This document shows, in pieces, positions 1 to 8,960 of a stretch of DNA of 64,000 nt. Below the pieces are notes generated by a model. That model was not told the DNA's origin, did no database searches, and was given only the letters and a program-made list of their open reading frames with translations. The DNA lies in NCBI RefSeq assembly GCF_000723165.1, contig NZ_HG322949.1, positions 430,687-494,686 of the forward strand. The letters are read 5' to 3'. Position numbers and translations under genes: made by a program. Every line of letters starts with the position of its first letter. Within the stretch, counting starts at the first letter, position 1. Source of the DNA: Janthinobacterium agaricidamnosum NBRC 102515 = DSM 9628 (GTDB taxonomy: Bacteria > Pseudomonadota > Gammaproteobacteria > Burkholderiales > Burkholderiaceae_D).

Positions 1-1248
1 GCCGAGCGCGAACATGAAGCCGCGCGCCGAGTTGCACCAGTCGGCGCCCAGCGCCAGCAGCCGCGCGATGTCGAAGGCGGTGATGATCTTGCCGGAGACG
101 CCGATCTTGATCTTGTCGCGCAGGTTGGCGCCGACCAGCGTGTTATGCACCAGCAGCAGCGCTTCTTGCAGCGGCGTGCCGACGTGGTCGGTGAATTCCA
201 CCGGCGCCGCGCCGGTGCCGCCCTCGCTGCCGTCGACCACGATGAAGTCGGGCGTGATGCCGCTGGCCAGCATGGCCTTGACGATGCCGAAAAACTCCCA
301 CGGGTGGCCGATGGCCAGCTTGAAGCCGGTCGGCTTGCCGCCCGACAGCGTGCGCAGGCGCTCGATGAAGGCCAGCATTTCCAGCGGCGTCGAGAAGGCG
401 CTGTGGCTGGATGGCGAAATGCAATCCTCGCCGACCATCACGCCGCGCGTGGTGGCGATTTCGATCGTCACTTTCGGCCCCGGCAATACGCCGCCGTGGC
501 CCGGCTTGGCGCCTTGCGACATCTTCAGTTCGATCATCCTGACTTGCGGCGAGGTCGCGTTGGCCACGAATTTTTCTTCCGAAAACGTGCCGTCCGGATT
601 GCGGCAGCCGAAGTAGCCGGAACCGATTTCCCACACCAGGTCGCCGCCGTGCTGGCGGTGGTAGGGACTGATGCTGCCTTCGCCGGTATCGTGCATGAAA
701 CCGCCGCTGCGGGCGCCGGCGTTCAGCGCCAGGATGGCGTTGGCCGACAGCGCGCCGAAGCTCATCGCCGAAATATTGAACACGCTGGCCGAATACGGCT
801 GGGCGCGCGGGCAGTCGGGATGGTTGCCGATGTCGATACGGAAGTTGTGGTCGGCCAGCCTGGCCGGCATGATCGAATGGTTGATCCATTCATAGCCGGC
901 CTGGTAGACGTCGAGCTGGGTGCCGAACGGGCGCTTGTCGGTCTCGACCTTGGCGCGCTGGTAGACGATGCTGCGCTGGTTGCGCGAAAACGGCGCCGCC
1001 TCGGTATCGTCTTCCAGCAGGTATTGGCGGATTTCAGGGCGGATGCTTTCAAACAGAAAGCGGAAGTGCGCCAGGATCGGGTAGTTGCGGCGCAGCGCGC
1101 GGCGGGTTTGCAGCAGGTCGCTGATGCCCAGCACGGTCAGCGCGCCGGCCAGCAGCGGCAGCCAGTAATCATCGACAAGAAACAGGGAGAGTGCGAAGGT
1201 GGCTGCCGAGATAAAAAAAGCCAGGTAGCGGACAGAAAAAAAAGACAT
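1..1248 (-). CDS. FMN-binding glutamate synthase family protein (3' end cut by window edge)
   Basis: Read from the ATG at 1248 to the window edge, 416 codons without a stop. The N-terminus has two hydrophobic segments (about residues 5-45), so the protein is probably anchored in the inner membrane. The rest matches the FMN/Fe-S synthase domain of GltB-type glutamate synthase: ISAMSFGALS, a glycine-rich KPGHGGVLPG, and VVDGSEGGTGAAP followed by a GKIITAFDIARLLALGAD stretch typical of the flavin-phosphate site. It lacks the glutaminase and GXGXG domains of true GltB. Family members are common in Proteobacteria and their substrate is not firmly known, so a role in glutamate synthesis should not be assumed. 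The C-terminal end lies outside the window. Confidence 0.85.
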   Translation of the reverse strand, partial: MSFFSVRYLAFFISAATFALSLFLVDDYWLPLLAGALTVLGISDLLQTRRALRRNYPILAHFRFLFESIRPEIRQYLLEDDTEAAPFSRNQRSIVYQRAKVETDKRPFGTQLDVYQAGYEWINHSIMPARLADHNFRIDIGNHPDCPRAQPYSASVFNISAMSFGALSANAILALNAGARSGGFMHDTGEGSISPYHRQHGGDLVWEIGSGYFGCRNPDGTFSEEKFVANATSPQVRMIELKMSQGAKPGHGGVLPGPKVTIEIATTRGVMVGEDCISPSSHSAFSTPLEMLAFIERLRTLSGGKPTGFKLAIGHPWEFFGIVKAMLASGITPDFIVVDGSEGGTGAAPVEFTDHVGTPLQEALLLVHNTLVGANLRDKIKIGVSGKIITAFDIARLLALGADWCNSARGFMFALG

Positions 1249-1329
1249 GGGCACTCCGGTAAAGGTCAGGCGGACACAAGCGAGTGTACCGCCGATTACC
1301 GGAGTCTGCCACGAGACTCCCCGGAGTGG

Positions 1330-2355
1330 TTAGCGCTGTTCGGCCGCGCGGATGCGGGCGATGCGCTCGGCGCCGGACGGATGGCTCGACACATACGGCG
1401 CCACTCCACCGCCCAGCTGTTCCAGTTCGGTGAATACCCGGACCAGGTGTTCCAGCGCAATGCCATTCTTTTGCAGCACCGCGATGGCGTAACTGTCGGC
1501 TTCGTTTTCGATATCGCGCGAATATTTCGAGTCCAGCATCAGCGTCGGCGCGGCGCTGATCAGCGCGGACACGTCGCCGAACAGCAAGGTAGTGGCGGCG
1601 GCGACCACTGAGCCCTGGATCACGCGGCGGCTCAGGTGGCGTTCGTGCAGATGGCCCAATTCATGGGCCAGCACGCCCATTAGCGCATCGTCGTCGGGCA
1701 GCAGGCGCACCATTTCATCGGTCATGACGATGTCGCCGGACGGCAGCGCAAACGCGTTCGGACCGATCTTGCTCTTGCGGAAGACGATGCGGTGCGACGA
1801 GATCTGGTCATCCGGCAAGGACAGGAGCCGGAAGCGGCCGGTCAATTGCTGCTGGCGCACCGCGCTTAATGCCGATGGCTGGAACACGTGCTGGTCGAGC
1901 AATTCCAGCATGCCCTGGCCCAGCTGGCGTTCCAGCCGTTCCGGCAAGGCCCGCGCCAGCCGGTCGGATGCTTGCGGCAAGATGAAAACATAGCCCAGCA
2001 GCAGCACCAGAATCGCGCCGCCCAAGGCCAGCAGGGCGCCGCGCCAGCTTTGCTGCATGCGCACGGTCCAGCTGTCGCGGTAACCGGTGGCGTGCAGCAA
2101 TTCGAGGAAAGCCGCCTTGTCGCTGACTTCCAGGTAGGCGCCGTCCGGGAAGGTCACCTTGCGCGCCGCGTGGCTGCTGCGCTCCGACACCCGCATCTGT
2201 TGCAGCGGCGTGCTGCGCCGCAGCTCGCCGTCGACCACCACCTTGCCGTCGACCACGCTCAGGCTGACGTGGTACAGGCGCGAGGTCTTGCCGTCGAAGT
2301 AGCGCGCCGCCAGTGCCGAGGGCGTGGCGGCGGGGCGCAAGGTTTCCGTCTGCAT
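1330..2355 (-). CDS. M48-family metallopeptidase with one membrane segment
   Basis: 341 residues from the ATG at 2355, which lies 2 bases after the stop of the upstream yjgN-like gene, so the two are surely co-transcribed. Residues 1-100 are a poorly conserved cytosolic region, 106-126 a membrane segment (ALGGAILVLLLGYVFIL), and the remainder a peptidase domain. The zinc motif HELGH is at 231-235, and the third ligand is probably the glutamate of ENEADSYAI near 283. M48 enzymes of this layout (HtpX/BepA/Oma1-like) take part in envelope protein quality control. A longer reading frame runs further upstream, but that part overlaps the yjgN coding sequence and is a shadow. Confidence 0.85.
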   Translation of the reverse strand: MQTETLRPAATPSALAARYFDGKTSRLYHVSLSVVDGKVVVDGELRRSTPLQQMRVSERSSHAARKVTFPDGAYLEVSDKAAFLELLHATGYRDSWTVRMQQSWRGALLALGGAILVLLLGYVFILPQASDRLARALPERLERQLGQGMLELLDQHVFQPSALSAVRQQQLTGRFRLLSLPDDQISSHRIVFRKSKIGPNAFALPSGDIVMTDEMVRLLPDDDALMGVLAHELGHLHERHLSRRVIQGSVVAAATTLLFGDVSALISAAPTLMLDSKYSRDIENEADSYAIAVLQKNGIALEHLVRVFTELEQLGGGVAPYVSSHPSGAERIARIRAAEQR

Positions 2356-2357
2356 CG

Positions 2358-3422
2358 TCAGATCGACAGGTCGAAGTCCAGCAAATCGACCATGCCTTCG
2401 CCGGCCGCGCCGACCTGTTGTTCGGTATCGCTGACGAAGGCATCCAGGCTGCCGCTGACATTCAGCGTGACCGATTCCAGGCGGTATTTCAGCCAGCGCA
2501 CCTGGGCGAACGGCGTGAACAGGCCCAGCGTGAACACCACGCCGAGCAAGTTGGTCAGCAAGATGACGGTGCTGCGGCCCCACTGCAGGTTCGACTTGAA
2601 TTGATGCTGCTGCAAGCGGGTATGATTCCAGATCAGGTTTTGTATCATGGTCAGGAACAGCGGCACCACCGTCAACATCCAGGCGTAAAAGACCAGCATG
2701 GCGATGATGATCGGGCCGGCGGCCGCGGCCGGATTGCCGGATGCCCTGGCGCTGGTCAGCGCGCTGACCAGGCCGAGCAGGAACATGCCGACAGTGCCAG
2801 CCAGTATCATGCCCAGCAACACGGCATAGGCCTTGTAAAAGCCGCCCACGCTGCCATTGAAGGAAAAAAGGCTGGTGCCGAAACGGCTTTCGGTATGCTG
2901 GAATTGCTTCAGGCGCTGATGCACGAACGGCGTCAGCAAACCGAGGGTCAGCAGGTTCAGGAACGGCAGCAGCAAGAACACCGTGTAGGCCTGGCGCGCG
3001 CTGCCGCCGAAACCGAAGCGGATGCCGCGGTAGCTGGAATTGTAGAGCTTGAATTGCAGGCTGCGCCAGATCAGCCACGGCAGCGCGGCGGCCATCACCA
3101 GCACCATCACGATGCTGGCCCGGATCGAGATTTGCGGCGCGATGCTGTACAGCAGGAATAGCAGCAGCGCGGCGATGCGGCCTTTCAGGATCGCGACCGG
3201 ATTGCCGTGGTAGTCGAAGCTGCCGCCGGCCAGCTCGGTGCTGGAGTAGAAATACTGGTTGCGCCTGACCTTGGCCCAGGCGGAATAAATCCCCAAGGTG
3301 ACGATCGACAGCAGCAAATTGACGATCCAGATGCGGAAATATTCGCCGCCGCTGGCGTTGAAAGTGATCGGGGTCGAGGTGATGGCGCTAGTGTCTGACT
3401 CTTTACGCAACAGATTATCCAC
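2358..3422 (-). CDS. YjgN / DUF898 family multi-pass membrane protein
   Basis: 354 residues with several hydrophobic segments and the DUF898 hallmark SAWAKVRRNQYFYSS near residue 50, repeated in variant form later (FTPFAQVRWLKYRLES). I chose the GTG at 3422 because AAAGGA lies just upstream; the frame is open to an ATG at 3509 but that start has no ribosome site and adds an atypical N-terminus. It is followed after 2 bases by an M48 peptidase gene. DUF898 and M48 genes are often adjacent in Betaproteobacteria, suggesting a joint envelope function that is not yet defined. Confidence 0.8.
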   Translation of the reverse strand: MDNLLRKESDTSAITSTPITFNASGGEYFRIWIVNLLLSIVTLGIYSAWAKVRRNQYFYSSTELAGGSFDYHGNPVAILKGRIAALLLFLLYSIAPQISIRASIVMVLVMAAALPWLIWRSLQFKLYNSSYRGIRFGFGGSARQAYTVFLLLPFLNLLTLGLLTPFVHQRLKQFQHTESRFGTSLFSFNGSVGGFYKAYAVLLGMILAGTVGMFLLGLVSALTSARASGNPAAAAGPIIIAMLVFYAWMLTVVPLFLTMIQNLIWNHTRLQQHQFKSNLQWGRSTVILLTNLLGVVFTLGLFTPFAQVRWLKYRLESVTLNVSGSLDAFVSDTEQQVGAAGEGMVDLLDFDLSI

Positions 3423-3462
3423 GCTGTTCCTTTGGGATAGAGGAAATAGGAGACGGACAAGA

Positions 3463-3486
3463 TGACAATGTACTGTCAGATTGTCA
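3463..3486. promoter_or_regulatory. Inverted repeat upstream of the yjgN-M48 pair, possible operator
   Basis: TGACAAT (3463-3469) and ATTGTCA (3480-3486) form perfect 7-bp arms about 40 bp upstream of the GTG start. A nested TGACA-N6-TGTCA overlaps it. The position fits a regulator site. No regulator is encoded next to it and no family can be named. Confidence 0.3.
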
Positions 3487-3623
3487 ATTGCAATATTTGT
3501 ATAAAGCAATGATTGGAATCAAGAGGAAGAGTTTTTCGCGGTTTTCAGCACTGTGCGGGGCGCACGCTGCGATGCGGCTTATACTGGGTCTTTACGTTTT
3601 GATACTTCACCAGGAAAAACGCC

Positions 3624-4295
3624 ATGATCGTGGTCCACCATTTGAATAATTCGCGCTCCCAGCGCGTGCTCTGGCTGCTGGAAGAGCTGGGCCTGGAATA
3701 CGACATCCAGCGCTACCAGCGCGACCCGAAGACGATGCTGGCGCCGGCTGCGCTGCGCGCCGTCCATCCGCTGGGCAAGTCGCCGGTGATCACCGACGGC
3801 GGATTGACGCTGGCCGAGTCGGGCGCCATCGTCGAATACCTGGTCGAGTCTTACGGCCGCGGCCGGCTGGTTCCCGCAGCCGGCACGCCGGAGCGGCTGC
3901 GCTGGCGCTACTGGCTGCATTTCGCCGAAGGCAGCGCGATGCCGCCGTTGCTGATGAAGCTGGTGTTCGACAAAGTCGAAAGCGGGCCGATGCCGTTTTT
4001 CGTGCGGCCGATCGCGCGCGCCATCGCGCACAAGGTCAAGAGCGGCTTCATCAATCCGAATATCAGGCAGCAGCTCGATTATATGGAAAGCGAGCTGTCC
4101 GGCCGGCAGTGGTTTGCCGGCGACGAATTTTCGGCGGCCGACATCCAGATGAGTTTCCCGCTCGAAGCGGCCGCCGCGCGCGGCGGATTGGGCGACGGCC
4201 GGCCGAAACTGATGGACTTCCTGGACCGCATCCACGCGCGTCCCGCCTACCAGCGCGCGCTGGAGCGGGGCGGGCCGTATGAGTTGATGCAGTAA
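3624..4295 (+). CDS. Glutathione S-transferase family protein
   Basis: 223 residues. The N-terminal thioredoxin-fold domain shows the bacterial GST pattern: HHLNNSRSQRVLWLLEELG near the start (the serine/asparagine region contacting the glutathione thiol), the cis-proline KSPVITDG, and the ESGAIVEYLVE motif that binds the gamma-glutamyl group. The all-helical C-terminal domain follows, with an FSAADIQMSFPLEAA N-capping box near residue 175. CAGGAA precedes the ATG. The substrate cannot be predicted. The gene seems to be a single transcription unit. Confidence 0.88.
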   Translation: MIVVHHLNNSRSQRVLWLLEELGLEYDIQRYQRDPKTMLAPAALRAVHPLGKSPVITDGGLTLAESGAIVEYLVESYGRGRLVPAAGTPERLRWRYWLHFAEGSAMPPLLMKLVFDKVESGPMPFFVRPIARAIAHKVKSGFINPNIRQQLDYMESELSGRQWFAGDEFSAADIQMSFPLEAAAARGGLGDGRPKLMDFLDRIHARPAYQRALERGGPYELMQ

Positions 4296-4424
4296 AGCCT
4301 GCCAGGCCCATCGGATTGCCCGCGTCAGGTTTATTCGGGCAGGCGGCGCTTGGTTTGACTTTCATGTTTTTGTCGTTACTCTCAGTTTCATCGATTCCGC
4401 TGTTGACGATACGAGGAAAAACCG

Positions 4425-4706
4425 ATGCCGAAAAAATCTGCAACCAGGCCGTTAGCGCCGCCAACTTCCAGCCAACAGCGCGACTCCATCAGCCAGGATG
4501 ATGCGCATGGCTTGCCATCGCCAGCGGCGGCGCCGGTGAAACCCGTGCGCGTCCGCTCCAGGCCGGACAATTCCAAGGTCTTGCTGTCGGTGCGCTACAG
4601 CCCCGAAGTGGTGGCTTACTTCAAGGCCACCGGCGAAGGCTGGCAAGCGCGCATGGACGATGTGCTGCGCGACTACGTGGTGCGCCAGTCGCGCCAGTTA
4701 TATTAG
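4425..4706 (+). CDS. BrnA-like antitoxin (orphan, no BrnT beside it)
   Basis: 93 residues. The first ~45 are basic, proline-rich and low in complexity; the second half (KVLLSVRYSPEVVAYFKATG, then GWQARMDDVLRDYV) matches the ribbon-helix-helix DNA-binding domain of the BrnA family. In known systems BrnT toxin is encoded immediately upstream and BrnA represses the pair. Here 4296-4424 holds no BrnT-sized frame, and downstream there are only 89 bases before xni. AGGAAA precedes the ATG. The gene may be an antitoxin remnant or a stand-alone repressor. Confidence 0.7.
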   Translation: MPKKSATRPLAPPTSSQQRDSISQDDAHGLPSPAAAPVKPVRVRSRPDNSKVLLSVRYSPEVVAYFKATGEGWQARMDDVLRDYVVRQSRQLY

Positions 4707-4795
4707 GAGCGGGCCTGCTATCGAGTTCAAGATCGGGCGGCGCCGGCTGGCGATACGTTAAAATGATCAATTGAACCAGTCATTGATCTCCCAGC

Positions 4796-5572
4796 ATGGC
4801 CAGACTCCTCGCTATCGACGGCTTGAATATCGTACGCCGCGTCTATGAAGCCAGTCCCGAACCCGATTCCGACCTGAAGGCCGACATCGCGCTGCGGCAC
4901 GCGCTGTCGTCGTTCCGCACCCTGATCAACGACCACGAACCGACCCATGTGCTGCCGGCGTTCGACTTTGGCGGGCCGACCTGGCGCCACGCGCTGTATG
5001 CCGGTTACCGCGAAGGCCGCCAGCCGATGCCGCAAGTGCTGCGCGATGCGCTGCCCGGCTTTTACGACACGCTGGCCAGCTTCGGCCTGCATGTGGTCAC
5101 CATACCCGAAGTCGAGGCCGACGATGTGATCGGCACCGCCGTCACGCGCTGGCTGCACCAGGGCCGCGGCGCGGCCGTGATCGCCACCACCGACAAGGAT
5201 TTGCACGGCTTGATCGCGCAGGGCGCGCTGGTGTGGGACCATTTCAAGGGCGAGTGGCACGACGCCGCGTGGGTCGAGCGCAAGTTCGGCGTGCCGCCCG
5301 AGCAGTTGCCGGACTTGCTGGCGCTGATGGGCGACGCCACCGACAGCATTCCCGGCGTGTCCAAGGTCGGCTTGAAGACGGGCGCCAAGCTGTTGCGCGC
5401 CTACGGCTCGCTGGACGCGGTGATGGCCGGCGCCGGGATCCTGCCGGGCCAGCTGGGAGAAAGCCTGCGGAAAGACCGCGAAATACTGTATCTTTCTCGT
5501 CAGCTTGTACAATTGAAAACGGATGTGCTGCTGGGCGTGACGTGGAACAAGCTGGCCTGGGACAAACCCTGA
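4796..5572 (+). CDS. xni: 5'-3' exonuclease / flap endonuclease (Xni/ExoIX type)
   Basis: 258 residues, the size of stand-alone flap endonucleases that resemble the N-terminal domain of DNA polymerase I. Acidic metal-binding positions are visible: AIDGLN near residue 7, AFDFGGPTWRH near 53, EADDVIG near 108, TTDKD near 130 and GDATDSIPGV near 180. A helix-hairpin-helix follows (GLKTGAKLL). It should process 5' flaps during replication and repair. The second acidic cluster (TTDKD, GDATDS) appears intact, unlike some ExoIX proteins. Confidence 0.85.
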   Translation: MARLLAIDGLNIVRRVYEASPEPDSDLKADIALRHALSSFRTLINDHEPTHVLPAFDFGGPTWRHALYAGYREGRQPMPQVLRDALPGFYDTLASFGLHVVTIPEVEADDVIGTAVTRWLHQGRGAAVIATTDKDLHGLIAQGALVWDHFKGEWHDAAWVERKFGVPPEQLPDLLALMGDATDSIPGVSKVGLKTGAKLLRAYGSLDAVMAGAGILPGQLGESLRKDREILYLSRQLVQLKTDVLLGVTWNKLAWDKP

Positions 5573-5632
5573 GCGTCATGCCGCCAGCCGCGCCGCCAGA
5601 CTATAGAAAAACAGATCAACCAGGGGTTACTC

Positions 5633-6058
5633 ATGATGTTAAAGGCAGTCCTGATCGATAGCAGCGCGGTGGCGCGCGGTTTGCTGAACACGGTCTTGAG
5701 CGATGGCGGTTACGATGTCTGCGGCCAGACCCATACCAGCGCGCTGGGCCTGGCGCTGATGGTCAAGCATCAGCCGCATTTCGTCTGCATCGCGCGCGAG
5801 CAGGTGGAAGACGGCAGCAATGTGGTGCAGACGATACGCGAGACCTACCCGAAGACGCTGATCTTCATGATTTCGGGCGGCATCGACGCGGCCAGCCTGC
5901 AGGCGGCCCACGCCAGCGGCGTCAGCGGCTTCATCGTCAAGCCGTTCAATGCCGATACGGTGTTGAAAACCATCCGCAACACGGTGATCGCGATGGTGCG
6001 CAAGCAGCAGGCGCTGAGCGCCGCCGCTGCGGAAAACAAACAGGCCGGCCAGCTGTAG
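5633..6058 (+). CDS. Degenerate response-regulator receiver protein lacking the phospho-acceptor Asp
   Basis: 141 residues with a CheY-like fold: AVLIDSSAVARGLL at the start, and a conserved lysine with cis-proline (GFIVKPFNAD) near residue 105. Two features depart from the family. The acidic pair after beta-1 is Asp-Ser rather than Asp-Asp. The beta-3 segment reads PHFVCIAREQVEDGSN, putting alanine where the phosphorylated aspartate should be. The protein is therefore probably not phosphorylated by a kinase and may act as a constitutive or protein-interaction receiver. No output domain and no adjacent kinase are present. Confidence 0.8.
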   Translation: MMLKAVLIDSSAVARGLLNTVLSDGGYDVCGQTHTSALGLALMVKHQPHFVCIAREQVEDGSNVVQTIRETYPKTLIFMISGGIDAASLQAAHASGVSGFIVKPFNADTVLKTIRNTVIAMVRKQQALSAAAAENKQAGQL

Positions 6059-6388
6059 CGAGCGGCATGGCGCCAAGCCCAATCAATCAGGAAATTGCGG
6101 TATAGTGGACGGCAAGCTGAATACCGCCGCCGTGCATGCCACGCCGGTGTTCATCGTCCACCGATATTGAAGCGCTGACCTGGAAATAAAGCATGTACGC
6201 CGCCGCCTGGCCTCCATCGATGCATTGAACGTCCCCCGCGGGAGTGGCTGCGCGGCCTGACTGCCGCGCAGCGCTGCTGCCTCTTGCCGTTCCCGCCCAC
6301 GCGGGCCGGCTGATTCGCTTCGTCCCTGCTGTTTCGCCGCCTGCCGGCGGGGGGATGCGGCTGACCGTTCTTCATCCTGGATACAGAC
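6059..6388 (+). other. 330-base structured leader upstream of the proline dehydrogenase gene
   Basis: No coding sequence seen. It starts with a TATAGT hexamer at 6101-6106 that could be a -10 box, without a convincing -35. Further on are two GC-rich hairpins: TGCGCGGC/GCCGCGCA (6249-6270, 6-base loop) and CCGCC/GGCGG (6337-6350, 4-base loop). The segment could be a cis-regulatory leader of the downstream gene; it matches no riboswitch I recognise. Confidence 0.35.
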
Positions 6389-7312
6389 ATGCAATTTTTC
6401 AATACCCTGCTGGCGCGCGCCATCCCTTGGCTTCCCCGCGCGGCGATTCATGCCATCTCGCGCCGCTACATCGCCGGCGACACGCTGGCCGATGCGCTTG
6501 CGCGCGTGCGACGGCTCAATGCCGAAGGCTTTCGCGTCACGCTTGACGTGCTGGGCGAAACCGTCTCGGCCTTGCGGCAGGCCGACGCCACGGCCATGGA
6601 ATATATCGATATGCTCGAAGCCATTGCCGCCGATGGCTTGCAGGCGACCGTTTCCATCAAACCCAGCGCGCTGGGGCTCTTGCTCGATACGGCACATTGC
6701 GAACGCCTGGTCCGGCGCATTCTCGCTTCAGCGCAGGCGCACGGGAATTGCGTGTGCATCGACATGGAAGATGTGCGCTGCACCCAGCTGGAAATCGATT
6801 TGTTCCTGCGCCTGCAACGCGACCATGACAACGTCAGCCTGGCCTTGCAGGCCTATTTGCAACGCACCTACCAGGACATCGAGATACTCGCGTCCACTGG
6901 CAGCAGCCTGCGCATTTGCAAAGGCATCTATGTGGAAGAGCGTCGCCACCTGGTCGACCTGGCCTGGCATGACCGGCGCGCCATCAACGCCCATTACCTG
7001 AACCATGTGGCGCGCTGTTTCGACGCCGGCAGTTTCGTCGCCATCGCCACCCATGACGCCGCGCTGGCCGGACAAGTCATCGCGCTGGCCCGCAGCAAGG
7101 GGATCGACCGTACCCGCTTCGAGTTTCAGTTGCTGCTGGGCGTGTGCGAGCCTTTGCGCGACCGGTTGCGCGATCTGGGCTACAGCGTATGCATCTATGT
7201 CCCATTTGGCGCGGACTGGTACGGTTACAGCACCCGCAGGCTGAAGGAAAACCCCGCCATCGCCGGTCACGTGGCCAGGGCGCTGATCGGGTTCCGAGAC
7301 CGGCAGGAATAG
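6389..7312 (+). CDS. Proline dehydrogenase, monofunctional
   Basis: 307 residues, the length of stand-alone bacterial proline dehydrogenases rather than bifunctional PutA. The FAD-dependent TIM barrel is recognisable by IKPSALG near residue 90, CKGIYVEE near 178 (the RLVKGAY-type strand), FEFQLLLG near 248, and VPFGADWYGYSTRRLKENP near 270, the family's substrate-binding signature with its paired arginines. It oxidises proline to pyrroline-5-carboxylate and passes electrons to the quinone pool. The partner P5C dehydrogenase is not in the window. It converges on mnmA with 20 bases between them. Confidence 0.88.
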   Translation: MQFFNTLLARAIPWLPRAAIHAISRRYIAGDTLADALARVRRLNAEGFRVTLDVLGETVSALRQADATAMEYIDMLEAIAADGLQATVSIKPSALGLLLDTAHCERLVRRILASAQAHGNCVCIDMEDVRCTQLEIDLFLRLQRDHDNVSLALQAYLQRTYQDIEILASTGSSLRICKGIYVEERRHLVDLAWHDRRAINAHYLNHVARCFDAGSFVAIATHDAALAGQVIALARSKGIDRTRFEFQLLLGVCEPLRDRLRDLGYSVCIYVPFGADWYGYSTRRLKENPAIAGHVARALIGFRDRQE

Positions 7313-7332
7313 GTTCTTAGCGGCGGTTCATT

Positions 7333-8436
7333 TCAGGCGGCGCTGGCGCCGCTGATGATGCCGCCGCCGAGGCACACGTCGCCGTCATACAGCACGGCCG
7401 ACTGGCCCGGCGTGACGGCCCATTGCGCATCGCTGAAGTTCAGCGCGAAATTGCCGTCGTCAAGCGGCGCGATGGCGCACGCCACGTCGGCCTGGCGGTA
7501 GCGGGTCTTGGCCGACAGGCTGCCGGCTTGCGGCGCGGCGCCGGCGATCCAGCTGGCCTGGTCGGCGCTCAGCGCCGCCGACAGCAGCCACGGATGGTCG
7601 TGGCCCTGCACCACGTACAGCGTGTTGTTGACGATATCCTTGCGCGCCACATACCACGCGTCGCTGCTGCCGTCGGCGTTCTGGTACGACTTGACGCCGC
7701 CGATGCCGATGCCCTTGCGCTGGCCCAGCGTATAAAAACTCAAGCCGACATGTTCGCCGACGGTCTTGCCGTCGTCGGTTTTCATCGGCCCCGGCTGGTA
7801 CGACAGGTAGCGGTTCAGGAATTCGCGGAACGGCCGTTCGCCGATGAAGCAGATGCCGGTCGAATCCTTTTTCTGGGCGTTCGGCAAGCCGAGTTTTTCG
7901 GCGATCTTGCGCACTTCGGTCTTCGGGATTTCGCCGAGCGGGAACAGCGTCTTCGACAATTGCGCCTGGTTCAGGCGGTGCAGGAAATAACTCTGGTCCT
8001 TGCTGGCGTCGACCGCCTTCAGCAATTCGAACTTGTCGCCATTCTGGCGCACGCGGGCATAGTGGCCGGTGGCGATCAGGTCGGCGCCCAGGTGCATGGC
8101 ATGGTCGAGGAAGGCCTTGAACTTGATTTCAGCGTTGCACAGCACGTCCGGGTTCGGCGTGCGGCCGGCCTGGTATTCGCGCAGGAAGTCGGCGAACACG
8201 CGGTCCTTGTATTCGGAGGCGAAGTTGACCGCCTCGATATCGACGCCGATCACGTCGGCCACGCTGGCCGCGTCGATCCAGTCCTGGCGCGTCGAGCAGT
8301 ATTCCGAATCGTCGTCGTCTTCCCAGTTTTTCATGAACAGGCCGACCACGTCGTAGCCTTGTTCCTTCAGCATCCACGCCGCGACCGAGGAATCGACCCC
8401 GCCCGACATGCCGATCACGACTTTTTTCTTGCTCAT
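7333..8436 (-). CDS. mnmA: tRNA-specific 2-thiouridylase MnmA
   Basis: 367 residues. The PP-loop SGGVDS is at 11-16, the two catalytic cysteines are C100 ([10 protein letters not shown]) and C196 (STGICFIGE), and the conserved TGHYAR is near 123. MnmA adenylates and thiolates U34 of Lys, Glu and Gln tRNAs using sulfur delivered through the Tus relay. The C-terminal beta-barrel is complete, so the length is normal. It follows a Nudix gene by 44 bases on the same strand; a nudJ-mnmA pair is a conserved arrangement in Proteobacteria. Confidence 0.95.
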   Translation of the reverse strand: MSKKKVVIGMSGGVDSSVAAWMLKEQGYDVVGLFMKNWEDDDDSEYCSTRQDWIDAASVADVIGVDIEAVNFASEYKDRVFADFLREYQAGRTPNPDVLCNAEIKFKAFLDHAMHLGADLIATGHYARVRQNGDKFELLKAVDASKDQSYFLHRLNQAQLSKTLFPLGEIPKTEVRKIAEKLGLPNAQKKDSTGICFIGERPFREFLNRYLSYQPGPMKTDDGKTVGEHVGLSFYTLGQRKGIGIGGVKSYQNADGSSDAWYVARKDIVNNTLYVVQGHDHPWLLSAALSADQASWIAGAAPQAGSLSAKTRYRQADVACAIAPLDDGNFALNFSDAQWAVTPGQSAVLYDGDVCLGGGIISGASAA

Positions 8437-8480
8437 CTTGCTTTCCAGTGTACTTGGTTGATTCCGTGATGCTTCAATTT

Positions 8481-8960
8481 TTAAAGATGGTTGAATACCG
8501 AACCATGGGTATGCAGCAGCCCCAGCGGCGCGCGCTTGCCGGCCAGGTATTCATCGACGCATTGCAGCATCAGCGGGCTGCGGTGGCGTTCCTGGCACGC
8601 GGCCATGTCATCGCGCGACATCCACAAGGTGCGGATGATGCCCTGGTCCAGCGGCCGGTCGTGGCGCATGCCGACTTCGCCGCAAAAGGTGAAGCGCAGA
8701 TAGGTCACGTCCTCGCCGGTGCGCACCGACTTGTAGCGCGACATGTACATGCCGACCAGCGCGGTCGGCGTGAAATCGTGCGCCGTCTCTTCCAGCGTTT
8801 CGCGGATCACCGCCTGTTCCAGCGATTCGAACGGGTCGAGATGGCCGGCCGGCTGGTTCAGGCGCACGCCTTCGCTGGTTTCTTCTTCGATCAGTAAAAA
8901 CAGGCCGTCGCGCTCGATGATGGCGGCGACAGTGACAGAGGGTTTCCAGATTCTCGGCAT
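8481..8960 (-). CDS. nudJ: Nudix hydrolase, NudJ-like phosphatase
   Basis: 159 residues. The Nudix box starts at G39 ([20 protein letters not shown], with the REXXEE core) and fits GX5EX7REUXEE. NudJ removes phosphate from HMP-pyrophosphate and from nucleoside di- and triphosphates. The length and the N-terminus [21 protein letters not shown] agree with NudJ. It is the first gene of a nudJ-mnmA unit. The exact substrate here is inferred from family and neighbour only. Confidence 0.85.
   Translation of the reverse strand: MPRIWKPSVTVAAIIERDGLFLLIEEETSEGVRLNQPAGHLDPFESLEQAVIRETLEETAHDFTPTALVGMYMSRYKSVRTGEDVTYLRFTFCGEVGMRHDRPLDQGIIRTLWMSRDDMAACQERHRSPLMLQCVDEYLAGKRAPLGLLHTHGSVFNHL

Noticed and set aside
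2356..3078. N-terminal extension of the M48 peptidase
   Set aside because: It is read out of frame over the yjgN-like gene; the true ATG is at 2355 just after that gene stops.
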